From Rosellinia necatrix (Eukaryota > Ascomycota > Sordariomycetes > Xylariales > Xylariaceae), in the NCBI GenBank assembly GCA_021209875.1, contig JAGYVD010000005.1:4440001-4504000 (forward strand): 64,000 bases of DNA. Direction: 5' to 3'. Below, piece by piece: positions 1 to 11,475 of the stretch; positions within the stretch are counted from its first letter, which is position 1, and each line of letters opens with the position of its first letter. Made by a program: the position numbers and the translations under genes. The notes under the pieces were generated by a model, which was given only the letters and a program-made list of their open reading frames with translations, made no database searches and had not been told where the DNA came from.

Positions 1-1250
1 TAAGATGACAAATGAGGGGTTCGCACCCTTGGCAGTCTGGTAACTGCGAAATTTTATAGTCTAATAATTGATGCTATGAAAATAAGGTCCCGGCTTGGGT
101 GCTTTATCAGCCGACTTGGATGCGGCCGTGGCTCGATAACACGCATGGAGCGGATACGATGGTGCCGGATTCGTTCAAGTACACGAGGTACGTCCGTGAT
201 TTCTCCGGATCATATGCTCCCATGGTGGCAAGGACTGGGGCCGGCAGTCGGCTGCACAACGGCGTTAGTAAAACCATGTTCCCTTTTGCTAGAGATGATA
301 TGTGAGGTCAGGCACGAGGGCGTGCGCGAGGCCAGGGTACAAGCGGACGGGTCAGAAAGAATGAGGGAGAAGAGGGAGGGGGATGGAGGCGGGGGGGGGG
401 GAATCACATACAGCACAGCTCGTTATTCCTACAGATCGTGTTAGCAATGGGCCGAGTAGCTCGTGGGAGAGGAGAATGCAGTGACAGCGGTCCGTACCTC
501 ACTTCCAAGTGCGTGACATTGGGTGGACAAGGCTTATACGTCCTTTCGTATTTAGGACACCATCTTAGGACAACGAAGCGAAAGTGCTGGCAGTTGTATT
601 CAACCTGGACCACGATGGCAGATCAGCGAAGTGTTCCTTCTGCTCTGGGGATGCCATGATCAGGGATCCCTACCTGAGTATAGTCACACATCTTGCCCAG
701 TCGATATCTCGCTGAGAGAGGGGGGGTAGTCACAACTCGACAAGTAGACGGGAGATCGAGATGGGTGGAGCAGAGGAGGGTGACTTGAGGATCGAGGGGG
801 GGAGGACCAGACGAGGAGGACGGGATGGTGAGGGTTGAGGGAGAACAGTGATACTCTGTCTAGCCAGCAGCAGTGAATCAACTTGACATGTCGTAAGGCA
901 TCCGGGTAGTTAGAGACAGACTACACAGAGAGAGGAAGGTAGAGAGCTAGCCGGGGCGGGTATTGTGAATAGAAGCCGTCGTGCGGACATCTAGGACGTA
1001 TTTATCGAGGTCGGGCGGCCATGATGGCTGTTCACGGCCGTCGTGGCTGTCACTGCCGAGTGGCTGACTTGACTGACTTGACTAACTGACTGACAGACAG
1101 AGTGACAGACTGACTAGCAAAGTGACTGGATGACGAGCCAGAGCATCGGATTACAGGGCCAGGGTAACCCTTGGACAGAACCTGGCTGTCGGGCTTGTTT
1201 TGACGCGAGGAGACATTTCGACGGGATGCGTGCGGTACTTAGTGACCTCG
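1..1250. other. Spacer without a convincing gene
   Basis: Open frames here are short, overlap one another on both strands and show no family motif. G-rich runs occur around 390–400 and 720–830. Imperfect GACT/TGAC tetranucleotide repeats lie at about 1064–1123. I see no RNA gene. Confidence 0.6.
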
Positions 1251-1280
1251 GCAAGTCTCTCAGTTGTGATGGTATCCAGA

Positions 1281-1450
1281 ATACAGGTGGGTAAGTAGGT
1301 CAATACGTAGGTACGTAGATAGGTTGGTTAGGTATCTAAGTAGGATGGAGGTATGGATGGAGGTATGGATGTGGTGTATGTATGGATGTATGTGTGGATG
1401 TAGATAGCGCAGGCAGGTAAAGGACGTAGTAGGTAAGTAGGTACCGTAGG
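1281..1450. repeat. TAGG/GGAT-type short tandem repeats
   Basis: A stretch of imperfect GTAGGTA, GTATGGAT and GGATGTAT units. It belongs to the TAGG-like repeat class that recurs in nearly every spacer of this window. Open frames over it translate to low-complexity Tyr/Ile/His/Thr runs and are not genes. Confidence 0.7.
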
Positions 1451-2040
1451 TATGCACAGGAGTGGGTGTGGGTGCGGGTGCGAATAGTGGGCGGCCCTTC
1501 GATTGGTAGCTGTCCATGTACACTCTATACGTAGGTACCCCGATGCATATACCTCGGTCGCTACCTCGTAGTTTAGGTAGTTTAGCGTTGTGCCGCTTGG
1601 TCGCAGACTGTTACTAGCCATATTGCAGTCTAGGCGCCGGGATAGAACGGGGGACGTTGCAGATAATCTACCTTGTTGGGCATGGCGGAGAGCTTTTCCA
1701 ACATTCATCTGCCGCTACCGCAAGAAGAAATAATATGCGTGCGTCTCGTCTTGTGCTCGGGAGCTGATTCGACAAAGGTGGAAAAACCCGATTCAGAGAA
1801 CCTACCAATGCTGCCATTTTCTGACCATGCATAATGGATATGTAGTGTATGATATTGATAGACTGACACCAGACCAGGGACAACAGACAGCCTACATGCC
1901 TAGGTATGCCTCACTACCCCCCATAGGTACCAACTTGAGCGCTCACTCTTTCTCACTGCATGTCGAAGGAGTCCGACAACTTGTATACCTAGGTAATTAC
2001 TTGGATTACTTGGAAGTGAGTAAGAGGTAGATAGTTGTCA

Positions 2041-2160
2041 TGTATGTAATACAAGGACTATCTAATTATACCAATAATATTAATAATGCTAATACTGCTA
2101 ATAACTACTGCTAATACTGCTAATAATACTACCTACTTAAGTGCCTACTTACACACCTAG
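2041..2160. repeat. TAA/TACTGC trinucleotide-type repeat
   Basis: Imperfect AATACTGCT and AATAAT units in tandem (about 2065–2130), followed by ACTACCTACTTA units. Confidence 0.6.
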
Positions 2161-2276
2161 CCTAACCCCAGTGGGTCGTGTTTTTTTACAATCTGTCAAT
2201 CCCGCCAAGGTGCTCGAGTAGCGTACCAGCGTATCTAGCGTAACTACCTACCTACGTGCTAGCTACGGTAGTACTT

Positions 2277-2316
2277 TAGGTAGGTAGGTAACTACATACA
2301 TACATACATACATACC
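2277..2316. repeat. TAGG then CATA tetranucleotide repeats
   Basis: About three TAGG units followed by about five CATA units, flanked on the right by another CCTACC and GGTAGGTAG. The result is a small repeat patch with internal inverted complementarity between CCTA and TAGG tracts. Confidence 0.7.
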
Positions 2317-2319
2317 CTA

Positions 2320-3590
2320 CCTGGGCACTGTAGGTAGGTAGCGTACCATCTTGGCGGCACCTAGCAATGTCCGGTCATTGCCCACCCTGTTGTTGCTGCT
2401 GGTGCTGCTGGTGCTGCTGGTGTGACCTGACCTGATGTGGAAGTAGCCGTCCCATACGGTGTAAGTTGAGGAACTACTATCTACAAGAAACACGACATGT
2501 CCTACGCAGGTGATGGAAATATGGGGGTCAGCAGTAATGATGCTGCCTCGCGGTATTAATGTCATATATAACGCGCTATTAAAAATCTTGAATGCACCAA
2601 GGCGCGCGCCACTTTGTATGATCGAACTATAGTACGCCATATAATTAATCTCAGACTAAGCACCTTAACTACCACCTCTTAGTTGCGGGCGGTATAGATA
2701 CGTGCTAACGACCTACTTAGGTAGGTGGTAGATAGGTACTTACCTAAGGTACGTTAAGGCAGGTTAAGTAAGAGGTCCACAGGTATGAATGTGCAAACTT
2801 GTATAGTTATCGGTAGGTGCTGTGCTATCCAGGTAGGTATGATAGGTACCTAGGCACATAGTACCTACTATGGTAGGTAAGATAGATTCCAGGCCAGGTC
2901 CTCACCTAGACAGGTCGTTGCGCCGTTACACGGGGGACAACATGATTCACCAATGCCACAACGACAACAATAACAACAACACCAACACCACCTACCATAC
3001 ACACTAGGCACTGGTATAATAATCACTAACTGCTTACAGACGGCAACACGAACAAGTGCCCCGCGTTCCTAGCCCGACCAAGGACATGGCTCCAGGTACG
3101 GTTGACGATCTATTAAAAGATGTAACATCGATCGGCCGGGGGGTGTGAGGGGGGCAGGCCAAATAGCTCGTCAATACAAGATGTGTTCGACACTGAGTTG
3201 GCCGTGTCGTAGATGGCAAGAATGCTTTGCATCGCTGGGCCGTTTCTTGCATATGTAAGATGGAGAAAGGTGCATGGCAAATTACAACGTAGTACCACCT
3301 ACCTACGTACCTACACTACCACCGGCACTACCATCAGCAGCACTGCTGCTCTCAGCAGCACTAGTAACTGTTACACTGCGATGTTGGAGTTGTGCTGTTC
3401 CTGCATCTGCTGCTCCACGTGTGGAGGCATCATAGGCAGAAGCGTCGGATCCATTGTATAAGCTGGCCTTGCGAGCATGTAGGTTTTGCTATCAAGTGAT
3501 GACTGTGATGACCATGAATAAAAAGAGAGGCAAAGGCGGCTTGGAACAAAGGCGAGATCCATCGCCGCCAAACCTGCCTGGCTACTACTA
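2320..3590. other. Spacer with dispersed TAGGTA/TACCTA motifs
   Basis: A GCTGCTGGT trinucleotide patch lies near 2394–2420. TAGGTA/TACCTA words are dispersed between 2700 and 2890. A CAACAA/CACCAC patch lies near 2955–2995. Short frames are present on both strands but none shows a recognisable domain. Confidence 0.5.
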
Positions 3591-3705
3591 ACCTACCTAC
3601 CTACCTAACCTACCAACTTATACACTAATAACTACTTATAACTATACTAATAACTATACTAATAACTACTTATAGTTATACTAATAACTACTTACATACT
3701 ACTTA
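3590..3705. repeat. CCTA repeat and TAATAACTAC minisatellite
   Basis: ACCTACCTACCTACCT is followed by imperfect tandem copies of a unit containing ACTAATAACTA with TTATA variants (about 3622–3695). The array is AT-rich and non-coding. Confidence 0.7.
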
Positions 3706-3750
3706 TGTATGGATGGGAGTAGAATACTTGGCCTACCTACATACTTGAAC

Positions 3751-3797
3751 ATGTATGTATGTACGTATGTATATATGTATGTATGTATGTATGTAGA
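3751..3797. repeat. ATGT tetranucleotide microsatellite
   Basis: About eleven ATGT/GTAT units with one ACGT and one ATAT interruption. Confidence 0.8.
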
Positions 3798-3799
3798 TA

Positions 3800-6636
3800 G
3801 ATACCTGGTACGTATCATGTACTACCCAAGGGTGACCCATACCTACCAGTACCGGCCTGGTGGATCTCCCTCCGGTATAATCTTGAAGTTTGCAGGTACC
3901 TGGCATGTATGTTATGCCGTGTGCTCTCGATGCCCTTCCAGCCTGTTGTCCGATATTCCCACCGCCGTGGTACCAGATCCGGGTTGCCTTGCCTACCGCT
4001 ACTGCACCTGTACTGCACTACACCACACCGCGTTACGATATACGACCCTGGGCTCTGTGTAGCTCCCACCGACCGCCTAATAGCGAGCTGCCAACGCTTC
4101 TAGATAGCTTCTAGTCGACGTCGTCTGCATGTGTCCTCCCCTGGCGTAAGGGGGAACGGGGAGGGGGACGCCTGAGGGAGGGCTCACTTCGGCACCGCTG
4201 CCCACAGGACACACCACCCACTCCCCACGCGACGTCCAATGAGGCTCGGGACGGAGGTGGTTACCAATGCCGGCACTGCATCGTAGCAACGCCCCCGTCA
4301 GCCTCTAACGCCATCTTAGCAAATTTTTACCACGGCAGGGGAGACTCGGACACGGCGACGGGAAGGACAGCTTCCCTTCGCCCCCCCCCTCCCCGTTGAT
4401 GGTTGCTCCTATGTTCGAGTTAGATGGATTTCCAGCTGTGCGTACATATGATCTATTTGTTTGATATGTGACCAAGGAAACTGACCGCTCCACCAGGACC
4501 AGGCTAACGCAATGCAAGACAACCTGTTCTATGAGACCATGGTACACTACCTACATATGGGGGGGGGAAGGGGGAAGGGGATATGGGGGTATATTGACAT
4601 ACCTGTGGTAATCTACATACTTAATGTACTACCAAGCTAACCCAGGCATCTAACCCAGGTATCTAACTCAGGTATCTAATTAACCTAGGTATGTATCTTA
4701 GATATGTATCCCAGATATGTATCCCAGGTATGCATTAATGTAGTAGATAAGAGGGGGTCTGCTTGAAAGCTATTCCATGACACCTATCTACACGTTCAGG
4801 TTTTCAAGTACATATCCTCATAATTGCACTATAGCTCCTCGCGTACCTACCTTGGTCGACCTTGGTATGTATTAGTAGCAGATAGTGGTGCAGGCCAAGA
4901 CTGGGGCCATCAATCTCGATTGTGTCCCAGCCCGGATCAGGCTTCTCTCCGGGGATAAGGGGTTTTTTTTTTTTGTTGTTGTTCAGTGAGTGCAAAAGAG
5001 CATAGGTACTTGTTTGATGTACGTACGCTACCTCTCATATGTGCTTAGGTAAACCATCACTATGTTTTACCGGAATAAATAAATCAATGGCAATATGTTT
5101 TGTTTCATGTCCCGAAACAACCGTAGACTGTCACATGGTTCCTTAGTGTGCGGTTAGATAATCAAGCCCAAGAAGAATCCGATGTTGTTAGAAAGCACAC
5201 GCGACGGGTTGACGGGGGTCTCCATTTATTTGATTGAGCGTTCTGTCTGAGCCTACATAGACCTACATTAGTCTGAGATTAGCGTGTATCTGTCCACCTA
5301 GTGTAGGGCGATTGTAGGGAGCGTAGCCTGCCTCCGCTCCCCCTACTAGTTGAAGGCGCTAAACAGAATTTTATCTTAGTCGCGTCGTCCCAGGTGCATG
5401 TGCCGTACTGCCGACACTTGACACTCGGATTCGGCCGTCTACTACCACGTGTTTGACAGCTTCTGGCGAGTCTGGCCAAAGAACAGCGAGGAAAGGAGGA
5501 AGGCCTCCCAAGCACTCTAAACTCACTACATCCATCACACACAGCAACACCAATGAACCAAGCCAAATGGCCGATGGACTAACTACACCAATGAACTACA
5601 CCAATCGACTGCACCACCAATGGGCTACACCAATATGGACTACACCAACGAACTAACTACTTACACTACTTGCCCTCTTCACCCCTGAGCCCCTCCTCTT
5701 TCTTTTTTTTTTTTCCGTTGTTTTTTTTTCTTGTCCCCTTCCTATCTGTTCCTTCTCCCCCCCTCTCCTCATCCTCCTCATCCTCCACAGAGACCCTGAC
5801 CTCGGCCAAATTCAACCAAACCCTGATTTGACAGGTCACTAACCTGGGATGTTGCTAGGTCCTCTAGTGTAGGAAGTAGACTAACCATCATCTATTTACA
5901 ATTGATGAAATCCTAGTCTCGGATCATGACCAGAATTTTAAATCCCTCTCTCCCATACAAGCACACTACACTGTTTCCTTCCCTCCTCCGAATGATGGAC
6001 AGACGGTAATCTCAGATCATCAGATGAGTTCATACCTGCTTAGAGCAGGTTAGCCGTCGACAGTCCGGCGGCCAATCATCCTCCCCGGTACGGTCGAGGC
6101 CTCATATTAGATAATAACAAAGACTCTTGCTATAATGACGATCACATCTAAGTGAGACCGGCTCGCAGCGCTAGCACCGTGTACTGTGAGCAGAACGCCA
6201 GGGGTGCCCAACGGTTCATGACGTCAAAATCCGAGACGTCGGCCGATGCCTTCGTCGTCCGCCGTCGTCGACAGAGTTGCCGGACCAGGGGCCATGGAAA
6301 GGGTCTAGATCGAATTGTGGACGACTAGAGCGACGAGCTTCTCCTGCGTATCAACACCGTACCAGTACCAGCACCAGTACCGGTACCAGAAACACGACAG
6401 TCCCGAATCGCCTCCTCGCCATGCCCACACCGGCAATAAATTATGATTATGTAAGAAGAGAGGGCAAACATGCTAGCTTAGGTTTAGTCTAGGGGGGGTT
6501 TGGTCTAGTCGACGCCTCCTCGAGGGCGAGGCAGGGCCGAGAAGCAGAGTGGGATAGATAGGTCGCGCCATTGCCCCCCCGATCGGTGCCGCCTTGGCTT
6601 CCAGGCTAACTGTCTATTGCACGAAGTACTGCATGC
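3800..6636. other. Spacer with simple sequence, no supported gene
   Basis: Contains imperfect 12-bp units of the form TATCTAACCCAG at about 4639–4735, T-runs at about 4962–4980 and 5700–5730, and a strong pyrimidine tract at 5685–5795 ending in CCACAG. The pyrimidine tract resembles fungal promoter CT-tracts, but no credible coding region follows it. Frames of up to 95 codons have no recognisable motif. Confidence 0.5.
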
Positions 6637-6674
6637 ATGTAGGTATGTAGGTATGTATGTATGTATGTATGTAG
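6637..6674. repeat. ATGT/TAGGT microsatellite just past the MOSC gene
   Basis: GTAGGTAT units followed by five or more ATGT units. The repeat ends about 14 bp beyond the stop codon of the minus-strand MOSC fusion gene, so it must lie in its 3' untranslated region or terminator region. Confidence 0.8.
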
Positions 6675-6687
6675 TTACGGACCAGAA

Positions 6688-8711
6688 TTAGATCTCGAGC
6701 TCGATCGTCTCCGCGGCAGGCGTGGCAGAGCACGTCAGCACGGACCCATCAGCCAGGACGCCGCCGGCGACGGAGCCGCGCGTGAGCTTCGCCGCGCAGC
6801 TCCCACACGCGCCAGCGCGACAGCCGTGGTCAGGCGTCAGCCCGAGGGACTCGGCTAGCTCCAGCAGGGACATGGGATGCGCCCTCGTCCAGGTCGCCTC
6901 CACGTTGGACTTCGAGAAGCGCACCGTCGCCCGCTCCACGTCGCCTAGCGGCGCCGCCGCCGTCGCTGAGAAGGATTCGCTGCGGATCAACGGCGCCGCT
7001 AACCCCAATTCTCCCAGGTGCCCTCTCATCGACGCCTCGAAGCCCGGCGGCCCACAGAGCGACACCATCGAGAAGGTTCCCTCCGACTCCATCTCGCCAC
7101 TGCCCAGGGGCTCCCAGGTGAAGGGGCTCCCGACGATCTCCCTCATCGCTTCCAGATCCGGCCGGCCGACGCGATCGTAGTCAACTCCCTGTCTGTCCTG
7201 AGGCCTGGGCTGGGTGAAGAACACGACCTTGGTGAACGTCCGGTTCTCGAACTGGGGTATCTCGCCCTGGAACGGAAGGTTTGCTCCGTCTCTCGTCACG
7301 TGGACCCAGACGGCGGGTGTGGCTTGCAGGTTCGGGTGTCTATCGTGCGCCTTCATCATGGCCAGAACCGGCGTAATGCCGATTCCCGCTGAGATGTAGA
7401 CTGGCCGCAGCAGGGATGCGCGGTCGAGCGTGAACCGTCCTGCCGGTGAGCGGACGGATAGAACCCTACCCATGCCACAGGCGTCGTGCATCCAGGCTGA
7501 GGCGATGCCGGCCCTTCGAACGCTGATGCGGTAATACGAAGGCGCCTCTTGCTCTTCCCAGTCTGAGATGGTCCAGCTGCGGGTCGTGCCGTCAGGGAGG
7601 CGTACGGTGAGGAACTGGCCTGGTAAGTAGTTTGCTAACGACTGTCCGTCTACGGCACCCAGGTAAAATGACTTGATATCGCCGCCCTCGTCGACGATGC
7701 GATCGACACGCAGATCGCGGAATCCTTTCCACGCATTCCGCCCTTGTCTTGCTTTATCATCCATGGCCGTCGCTTTCCTCAGGAGAAGCCATTTGTTCAT
7801 ACGCATGAGCATCTCGTTATTCACGAGCAGGTCGATGGTATCCCTCGTCTGAAGTGAATTATCGAAGGCAAGCCGAGTGATGCTGGCGATGTTTAGCGGG
7901 TCGCTGGAAAAGCTCTCGTAGGATACTTGATCCCCGGGGTGAATTTGACCGCCCGTCAATACCCGTAGGTACACGCCGACGCGGCCGCTGTTGGCGAGGG
8001 GCTGTAGCCATGAGTCTTTTTGGCCACAGCGCCACGACAGCTTCATACACGGGACTCGGGCGCCACTTTAAACATCGACTATCAGCCTCTGCCTTTCTAG
8101 GGAAGTGCATAGGCATCCGAGGAGTCGGACAGCGTATCTCTGGGACGCATAACGGGCCACAGAGGGAGAGGGATCGCTGGTCCCTATATCAATCAAGACG
8201 AGAAGGGATAACTCTTCATAGCACTCACCACACCTGTAGCCTAACAGTCTTCCCTATCCTCCAAATGTCCCCAACATTGATCTCATCTTCGAACCGCACT
8301 AGACCTTTAAATCGTACTATAATAAACAAACTTAGTACCCCAAGCATGGACAAATATAAAACGACAGGAGCTCCAGCGCAAGCCCACGCCAGACAACGGC
8401 GATAACAGGCAAGATAAACAAAATGACGAGAGAGAGGGGGGCTCACGAGTTAGGTTTTCTCCCCAGTGACACCACCCCCAACATGATCGGTCGACACCGA
8501 GCTCACTGCACCAGTAGTCATAGTGCTCCGCAAAGCACACATACACGGGGCCATCATGGACCGCCGGCTTGTTGCCCACGATGCCGGACTCGTCCAATTC
8601 GATGTAGTCCGCGGGTGATGTGAACGGGTCGCGGATAATGGACGTGTACAGTTTGATGCCGTTGACGTCGTGGAATCTTGGCTGCGAAAAGCTAACGGCA
8701 ATGACTTCCAT
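6688..8711 (-). CDS. MOSC domain–flavin reductase–[2Fe-2S] ferredoxin fusion protein
   Basis: Three exons on the minus strand: 8711–8447, 8316–8229 and 8065–6688, giving 576 aa. Introns of 130 and 163 bp have GTGAGC and GTGAGT donors and keep the frame exactly. The start is the ATG at 8711; the frame extends upstream only through non-ATG codons. Residues ~1–170 are a MOSC domain: exon 1 carries HWGENLT, and the exon 2/3 junction rebuilds a Cys-containing segment ending RVPCMKLSWR. A ferredoxin-NADP reductase-like module follows (~230–480), with an RSWTISD flavin-type motif and GIGITPVLAMM at the nucleotide site. The C-terminus is a plant-type [2Fe-2S] domain with cysteines at about 533, 538, 541 and 563. 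MOSC domains carry sulfur or bind molybdenum cofactor, so the fusion could be a self-contained electron-transfer oxidoreductase. The substrate is unknown. No targeting peptide is obvious. Confidence 0.9.
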
Positions 8712-9975
8712 TATCCCGGTCGTCAAAAGCCTAGCGCGTGATTTTTTTTTTTTCTTTTCCTTTTTCTCAGTTCTTTATGTGCGCGACCTCTTGCCACGTC
8801 GCAACAGAACTGCACATAAATCCAGTCTCGGTTTATATGATTGCCACCGAACATGGGTATGTGGGTATGTAGCATGCCCGAGATCCGAACCACAATACCC
8901 CGAACTTGCCCGCCCCGTTCGGGCTCGGGGCTGAGGGGATCGATCTTCGGCTTTTAGATCACGCCCCCGATGCGGTTGGGCGCTCCAACCCAAGTATGTA
9001 CGGACGGCCATGGTTTATCGGCCGAGTTCAGGTCGAAACACCTTCCTTCTCCGCAGGCAAGGGAGGCAGACAACCTGGTGATGCAATTGTGTGAAATTAG
9101 CCAAATCGGGATACATGCAACCGGAGGTATTGCTCACTCACGAAAGGCGAAGAAAAGGACCTGTGATTCCCGCGTGGTTTCTGACACGACATGACGCGAG
9201 CAGCCAACAAACTAAGAACAGGGGACGAATATGATACATTTCACCGCATCATGGCGGGCCACGGGTCTCGCATGATGCGACTGAAATCTCGGCTCAGGCG
9301 AGGCGTCCTGATTCAGACAGTGGGATACATACTCACATCCAACGACGCCACTTTCGGAGATGCATGTTTGATTGCGCGTCTACTTATAAAGACAGCACAG
9401 CACAGCATACGCTCGTGTTTGACGAAATATCCATTTTACTATGCAGGAACTTAGAGACCTTTATCTAAATATCTGATGGGTCAAGAAAAAGGCGGCGCAC
9501 CTTTCGAAGAGCTTGCCTTGGCCTGGCCTAACCTGACCTGACCCGGGCCTTCTGCTCCGGGGAAGCGATTCGCCAACACCGCCAACCAACCTACGCTCGC
9601 TCCCTTGGGGCTGAAGAGGCGCCAATTTCTTCATATCCAGTCGTCTGTTTTTGGCCGATCCATCAGATCCGATCCGATCCGTTTCGTTACACCACATATG
9701 CGATTACCCCCTTTATATGATCCTTGGTTGCCTGCCTGCTTGCTGTTATACAACGTCATCGACGATATTACACATTGTAATTTCTTTTTTTCCCCTGCGG
9801 GTAGTCAAAGAAGCAAAAAAAAAAAAAAAGCGCCTCATGTCTCGCGTTCAGCCATACCCAAGCGTTTGACGTCATTAATAGATAGGCAGGCGCTAGGCAA
9901 AAGGAAAGGGGGAGGCATGTGTGTGTGTGGTCCCCTGCAAAGACTTTGACCTCCCATATTATTCTATTCCTATTT
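8712..9975. other. Intergenic spacer between two minus-strand genes
   Basis: Contains the 5' region of the MOSC fusion gene and the 3' region of the glycosyltransferase-like gene. T-rich and A-rich runs lie at about 8741–8768 and 9815–9830. A plus-strand frame of 87 codons (9191–9454) has no recognisable motif, and I do not call it a gene. Confidence 0.5.
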
Positions 9976-11475
9976 TTATTCCCAGTCCGGGCGAACGTGC
10001 CATTGATCCTCGAACTCCAGCCCGCCGCCTTTGATCAGGTCGCAGTCGCGGTGTCCCCATTTGCGGCGGTACACCTCCTTCCCGGCCTCGGTGAGGACCT
10101 CGAGCGCCTCGGTGAACCCGGCGCTGTCGTAGTAGAACGGCTCGCCCTGCCCGCCGTGCTGGCCCGCCTGCCATGTGTTGCGCCCGCGGTCGCCGTGCTT
10201 ATAGTGGAACATGGAATCCGCCACACGGCGCAGGGTCTTCCAGTATTCGATGGGGTCGCTCATATCCGGCGGCGGCGCCTCGCCGTCGTCTCTCGCCGCC
10301 ACGTCGTCATCGGACTTGGACGGCGACGGCGGCGGCGGCGGCGGCGGTGGGTTCGGGTCCGTGAATTTCGGCGTGATCTTTGGGTCGCGGTAGAGCGCGA
10401 GCAGATCGTCGAGCGCGACCGAGGTGTCGGTGACGATGCCGCAGTTGGCGTCGCGCTGCGACCAGTTGCGCATCGTCAGCCGCGTGTACGCGTCGCAGTC
10501 CGTCATATAGTACGGGATCAGCGTGTCCCAGCCACCGATGTCCTCGAGCGCGCGCGGGTTTTGCAGCGTCAGGTGGTCGTAGGCGAAGAAGCGCAGCCCC
10601 CACCGGTCGTCCGTGGCCAGCGTGCGGTTCACCTCCTCGAGGCACAGCGTGTAGAGGCTTTTGTACCCTGGCTCGCCGGCACGCGCCGTCAAGTTCTCGA
10701 GGCCGTCCTCGTGGCCAAGGGCTAGAACGTCCACTGCATCGCATTGCATTAGCTTCACTGGTTCTTCTGTCCCTATCCCGCAATAGGGGAATAATGTAAT
10801 AGGAGAATAGTGTGGTTGTATGTATTGGTCTGATGATTGGGAGGGTGATAGCTTACTATGGCTCCAAAAGTAAAAAGGCCACTCGTGTGTATATGACAAC
10901 GACAGGAAGAAATTCTGGAGCTGCGCGAAGGTGAGTAACACCGGCGTCTGTATGATGTTGACGCCGAGCTTCTTCTTGAGGATCTCGTGGTTCAGGTACC
11001 ACGGGTGCTGCAGGGTCAATTGGCCGCGCGCGTTGGCCTGCTGCATGCCTGTGTTCTCGACGACGTAGATCTGCTCCGGCGGCCAGCCCGCCGTGATGTA
11101 GGACACGACGGTCTGCAGCAGCATCGGCCACGACCGCGTGAAGCCGATGACGAGCGGCGGGGCGATCGGCAGCCCGTATTTCTTCCAGGCATCCTTCTCT
11201 GGGACGTTGTAGGATGGGATGGCCGGCGGCATTGACGTTGCTAGAAGCGGAAACGGATCCGATATGGGCGGTGGCATGTATTCGGGCACCGGCTTTTGTT
11301 TAGGCTGCGGAGATCCCTCGTCATGGTGGTGCGTGTGAACATCGATGTGCTTTTCTTTAAACTTGTATAGTGACTCTTTGAGGGGGGTGGTGCGGAGGGC
11401 TACGAGGATCAGGACGACGATGCTGATAAATATCGAGGTCTGGTATAGCAGACGCGTCGAACGTAGCACCAACAT
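9976..11475 (-). CDS. Glycosyltransferase-like type II membrane protein with WSHMD motif
   Basis: Two exons, 11475–10857 and 10733–9976, give 458 aa. The 123-bp intron has a GTAAGC donor, branch-like GCTAATG and acceptor TGCAG. Its length is a multiple of three, so unspliced DNA reads through as one long frame. Splicing restores FYFWSHMDVLALG, the expected family motif. The frame stays open upstream to 11736, but I chose the ATG at 11475 because it puts a hydrophobic anchor at residues ~9–30, as in Golgi type II enzymes. The luminal part has VIGFTRSWPMLLQTVVSYI, an ENTG segment and LTFAQLQNFFL, which resemble the nucleotide-sugar-binding half of GT-A folds. MD in WSHMD may act in the DXD role. 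A proline run and acidic linker near residues 365–390 are an odd insertion. Substrate and linkage are unknown. Confidence 0.8.
   Translation of the reverse strand: MLVLRSTRLLYQTSIFISIVVLILVALRTTPLKESLYKFKEKHIDVHTHHHDEGSPQPKQKPVPEYMPPPISDPFPLLATSMPPAIPSYNVPEKDAWKKYGLPIAPPLVIGFTRSWPMLLQTVVSYITAGWPPEQIYVVENTGMQQANARGQLTLQHPWYLNHEILKKKLGVNIIQTPVLLTFAQLQNFFLSLSYTHEWPFYFWSHSKLSPSQSSDQYIQPHYSPITLFPYCGIGTEEPVKLMQCDAVDVLALGHEDGLENLTARAGEPGYKSLYTLCLEEVNRTLATDDRWGLRFFAYDHLTLQNPRALEDIGGWDTLIPYYMTDCDAYTRLTMRNWSQRDANCGIVTDTSVALDDLLALYRDPKITPKFTDPNPPPPPPPPSPSKSDDDVAARDDGEAPPPDMSDPIEYWKTLRRVADSMFHYKHGDRGRNTWQAGQHGGQGEPFYYDSAGFTEALEVLTEAGKEVYRRKWGHRDCDLIKGGGLEFEDQWHVRPDWE

Noticed and set aside
17..34. tRNA T-arm-like sequence (GAGGGGTTCGCACCCTT)
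   Set aside because: The loop reads TTCGCA, lacking the near-invariant A58, and no anticodon or D arm can lie before it because the window begins there.
9919..10725. 268-codon plus-strand frame
   Set aside because: Antisense to the glycosyltransferase-like exon 2 and made mostly of Arg/Val repeats.
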